DNA of 64,000 bases from Methylotenera sp. (GTDB taxonomy: Bacteria > Pseudomonadota > Gammaproteobacteria > Burkholderiales > Methylophilaceae): assembly GCA_030693535.1 (NCBI GenBank), contig JAUYAL010000077.1:310001-374000 (forward strand). Direction: 5' to 3'. The notes beneath the pieces are model-generated. The model was not told the DNA's origin, searched no databases, and saw only the letters and a list, made by a program, of their open reading frames with translations. Made by a program: the position numbers and the translations under genes. Of this stretch, positions 61,835 to 64,000 are shown one piece after another. Position 1 is the first letter of the stretch, and each line of letters begins with the position of its first letter.

Positions 61835-63389
61835 ATTCCAACTCAAGGCGATATTAACCGCTGTTGATAAAATCACGCCTACGACAAAGCAAATCGGCAA
61901 GTCAGTGCGTATTTTGCACAAATCATTACGTGATGTTGGTAATGCCGGTAGCGAGCTGATGCGCAAAATCGGCGTGCCCGCCTTCTTATCATTTGGCGCG
62001 GTTACATTTGGCGCGATTCGTGCTACTAAAGCCGCTATGGATTATGCTGGCAGCATACAAGATGCCAGCGACAGAACAGGCGCTAGCGTAGAAGGGTATC
62101 AAGCGCTAAGTAATATGTTGGGCTTGGTTGGTGGATCGGCTGAAGATGCCGAAATGTCATTTACTAAATTCAATAAAGGCATTGCTGAAGCTGCTGCTGG
62201 CACTGATAAAAACTTTGCAGGCCTTATGAAAAAGCTAGGCATTCCGCTTAAAAATGCAAAAGGCGAATTGGTCAGCTTAACCGATGCTTTGCCAGAGCTT
62301 GCCGCTGGCTTTGAAAAAAATGAGAACCCTGCCGTACGTACCCGCATTGCCATGGAGCTATTTGGCAAGGGTGGTACCAAGATGATCCCTATCTTGGCAA
62401 AAGGCCGTGAAGGGGTAAGCGCGTGGATTAAAGAGCAAGAACGTTTAGGCATTATCGTGAGCACTCAATCGGTGGGTGCGCTTGATGATTTTGGCGATAG
62501 CACTGCACAAGTCAGCACTCAATTACGTGCGCTAATGACTAATTCACTGGCTAAAGTAATGCCATTGCTGATGCCTATTGTTAAGCAGCTGACGGAGTGG
62601 ATTGCCGCCAATAAAGAATTTTTACAAACACAAATCGTCGGTGCAATTACTGACATTGCCAATGCACTTAAAGAAGTGAATTGGGTTGAAGTATTCAAAG
62701 GTATTAAAGAAACCGTTACAGATATTAAAGATTTTGTTAAAGCCATTGGTGGATTTAAAACGCTGATTTATGGAATGGGGCTAGCATGGATTGCAGGGCC
62801 AGTTGCAGCGATTGGCTCAATTATTGGTGCGCTATGGCGCGCTAGATTAGCCTTTACTGCGTTATCAATTTCGGCTACTGCTTCAGGCACCGCTGTTGCT
62901 GGTGCGTTTGGCGTAAGCACTACGGCTGGCATTGTTGCCAGCTTAGGCGCATTGGCTAGAGGCGCTGGCTTACTTGGCGCTGCGGCCTTTGTGGGCTGGA
63001 CAATTGGTACAGTGATTAGCGATCATTTATTAAGTGACGAATTTAAAGACAGAATAGGCCGTGGCATTGCGCGTATTTTATCGGCTTTTGGTAATGAAGA
63101 AGCCACGCAGGCCTTGATTAACGAAGGTCAAATGAAAGCGCCAGTTAAAACTGTACCTAGCTATGGCCAGAAAAATACTGGCGGTCTATTTACGTCTAAT
63201 GCGGAATATGCAGCCATGGCACGTAACAAGTCAAATATCGTAGGTAATCAAAATAAATTAAACGGCAACATGACCGTTAAATTTGAAAACGCGCCCCCTG
63301 GTATGCGTGTGGAATCTGCAAAAACAAACCAAAGTGGATTTGATTTTAATGCGGATGTTGGCTTTCGTAGAATTGCTTTGGGGTATTAA
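61824..63389 (+). CDS. Tail tape-measure protein (Mu gp42-like)
   Basis: 521 residues. N-terminus ADKFQLKAILTAVDKITPTTKQIGKSVR is typical of Mu-type tape measures. The middle has AMDYAGSIQDASDRTGASVEGYQAL, and a hydrophobic stretch (about 310-400) looks membrane-spanning, as expected for the DNA-injection segment. Length suggests a short-to-medium tail. Confidence 0.9.
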   Translation: MADKFQLKAILTAVDKITPTTKQIGKSVRILHKSLRDVGNAGSELMRKIGVPAFLSFGAVTFGAIRATKAAMDYAGSIQDASDRTGASVEGYQALSNMLGLVGGSAEDAEMSFTKFNKGIAEAAAGTDKNFAGLMKKLGIPLKNAKGELVSLTDALPELAAGFEKNENPAVRTRIAMELFGKGGTKMIPILAKGREGVSAWIKEQERLGIIVSTQSVGALDDFGDSTAQVSTQLRALMTNSLAKVMPLLMPIVKQLTEWIAANKEFLQTQIVGAITDIANALKEVNWVEVFKGIKETVTDIKDFVKAIGGFKTLIYGMGLAWIAGPVAAIGSIIGALWRARLAFTALSISATASGTAVAGAFGVSTTAGIVASLGALARGAGLLGAAAFVGWTIGTVISDHLLSDEFKDRIGRGIARILSAFGNEEATQALINEGQMKAPVKTVPSYGQKNTGGLFTSNAEYAAMARNKSNIVGNQNKLNGNMTVKFENAPPGMRVESAKTNQSGFDFNADVGFRRIALGY

Positions 63390-64000
63390 ATGGGTTGGCG
63401 TGAACAATTACAAAAAGCGAGTTTTCGCGGGGTAGCGTTTGAGGTTGAATCTGACGATGCAACTTTTGGTCGCCGTGTTGAAACGCACGAATACCCACAG
63501 CGCGATATTCCGTATGTTGAAGACTTAGGTCGTAAAGCGCGTGAGCGCAATTTAACTGGCTTTGTCATTGGTGACGATTACATGGCCAAGCGTGATGCTT
63601 TGCTTGGTGCTTTAGAAAAAGCGGGTGCTGGAGAACTGGTGCATCCATATTATGGGCGCATGACCGTATCAGTCACCGATGTGCGTGTCAGTCATTCGTT
63701 TCGTGATGGAGGCATGTGTAGCTTTCAGATTTCATTTATTGAATCTGGTGAGTTAAGTTTTCCTGCCGCTGTTAATTCAACCAGCACGCAAAGCTTGCAA
63801 GCGGCTGATGTTCTTGAGGCAAGTTGCATTGCTGATTTTACTGAAAAATTTAGCATTGAAAATTTGCCAGATTTTGCCGTGCAAGATGCGCTTGCAAGTT
63901 TTAACGGTGCGCTTGATACGCTCGATGGCGCGTTAAGTCGTACTGGTGTGCTATTGGATAATCCGCTGAGTTTGTTGCAGGGCGATATGACCAATTTAAT
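63390..64000 (+). CDS. Mu gpN-like DNA circularisation / tail protein (partial)
   Basis: 203 codons before the window ends. It begins GWREQLQKASFRGVAFEVES, RRVETHEYPQRDIPYVEDLGRKAREF-like pattern and FVIGDDY, which is the DNA_circ_N (Mu gpN) signature. It starts directly after the tape-measure stop (TAA-ATG). The C-terminal part lies outside. Confidence 0.9.
   Translation, partial: MGWREQLQKASFRGVAFEVESDDATFGRRVETHEYPQRDIPYVEDLGRKARERNLTGFVIGDDYMAKRDALLGALEKAGAGELVHPYYGRMTVSVTDVRVSHSFRDGGMCSFQISFIESGELSFPAAVNSTSTQSLQAADVLEASCIADFTEKFSIENLPDFAVQDALASFNGALDTLDGALSRTGVLLDNPLSLLQGDMTNL

Larger units (their letters stand above)
33191..64000 (+). mobile_element. Prophage, Mu-like tail / HK97-like head mosaic (right end outside window)
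   Basis: It begins after tRNA-Cys with a tyrosine integrase and carries, in order, leftward early genes with a DGR, an immunity region, replication, packaging, head, connector and contractile-tail genes. The right attachment site lies beyond 64000, so the exact left junction could not be confirmed by matching repeats. The junction region holds two copies of TATCCAACTA (33239 and 33271 areas) that might be integrase arm sites. The combination of HK97-type capsid genes with a Mu-type tail is known from SfV-like phages. Confidence 0.95.

Overview
The window looks like chromosome from a betaproteobacterium close to Methylotenera/Methylophilaceae. This is inferred from low-to-moderate G+C, protein style and the pairing of a methylcitrate operon with an sdh-fum-acn cluster. 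I could not run a search to confirm the genus. An integrated prophage starts after a tRNA-Cys gene at about 33.2 kb and runs off the right edge.

Host part (1-33.2 kb). On the left, on the minus strand, are tamB (partial), tamA and purB, followed by a decayed DUF2252 gene on the plus strand. From 5.1 to 11.7 kb a minus-strand operon encodes two CitE/HpcH-type acyl-CoA lyases, a mesaconyl-CoA hydratase and prpB-prpC-prpD (methylcitrate cycle). A divergent GntR/UTRA regulator and a palindrome-rich intergenic region sit at its head. Rightward from 12.8 kb are a malic enzyme, sdhCDAB, sdhE, a third CitE-like protein, an AMP-forming acyl-CoA synthetase, class I fumarase, a small secreted EF-hand-like protein and acnB. 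Together these genes form a C3/C4/C5 acid module: propionyl-CoA enters methylcitrate, AcnB and PrpB release succinate and pyruvate, Sdh and Fum oxidise succinate to malate, and malic enzyme returns pyruvate. Mch and the CitE-like lyases could link propionyl-CoA or glyoxylate to C5 CoA esters. No dedicated gltA is present. The segment from 25.5 to 32.8 kb holds ordinary host genes: two membrane proteins, UPF0114, rlmJ, DUF1643, a tautomerase, a RIO-type kinase, uvrC and pgsA. tRNA-Gly and tRNA-Cys follow.

Prophage (about 33.2 kb to beyond 64 kb). A tyrosine integrase faces a long leftward operon (42.1 to 34.4 kb) of small genes linked by ATGA overlaps, a ParB-like protein, a DUF3310 protein and a complete diversity-generating retroelement (DGR): avd, template repeat (TR), reverse transcriptase (RT), and two 120-residue C-type-lectin-like target genes. 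The two variable repeats differ from the TR at 12 and 15 positions, and 26 of these 27 differences fall on TR adenines. An immunity region (42.1-44.4 kb) has a CI-like repressor, a Cro/YdaS-like protein and a CII-like protein, with four related operators arranged in the same way at the leftward and rightward promoters. Rightward come a primase/VapE helicase, a striking nested inverted-repeat array (46.9-47.2 kb, candidate replication origin), a possible antiterminator with a promoter-terminator pair, then HNH, TerS, TerL, portal, ClpP-like protease and HK97-type capsid. After these come a 653-residue NPLP-rich protein, connector genes and a Mu-like contractile tail (sheath, tube, frameshifted chaperone, tape measure, gpN-like). 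The combination of HK97-like head and Mu-like tail resembles the SfV type of mosaic.

The main candidate for an undescribed system is the DGR. Its TR lies inside the open frame that leads into the RT, and both targets are small proteins of the leftward early operon, not tail fibres.
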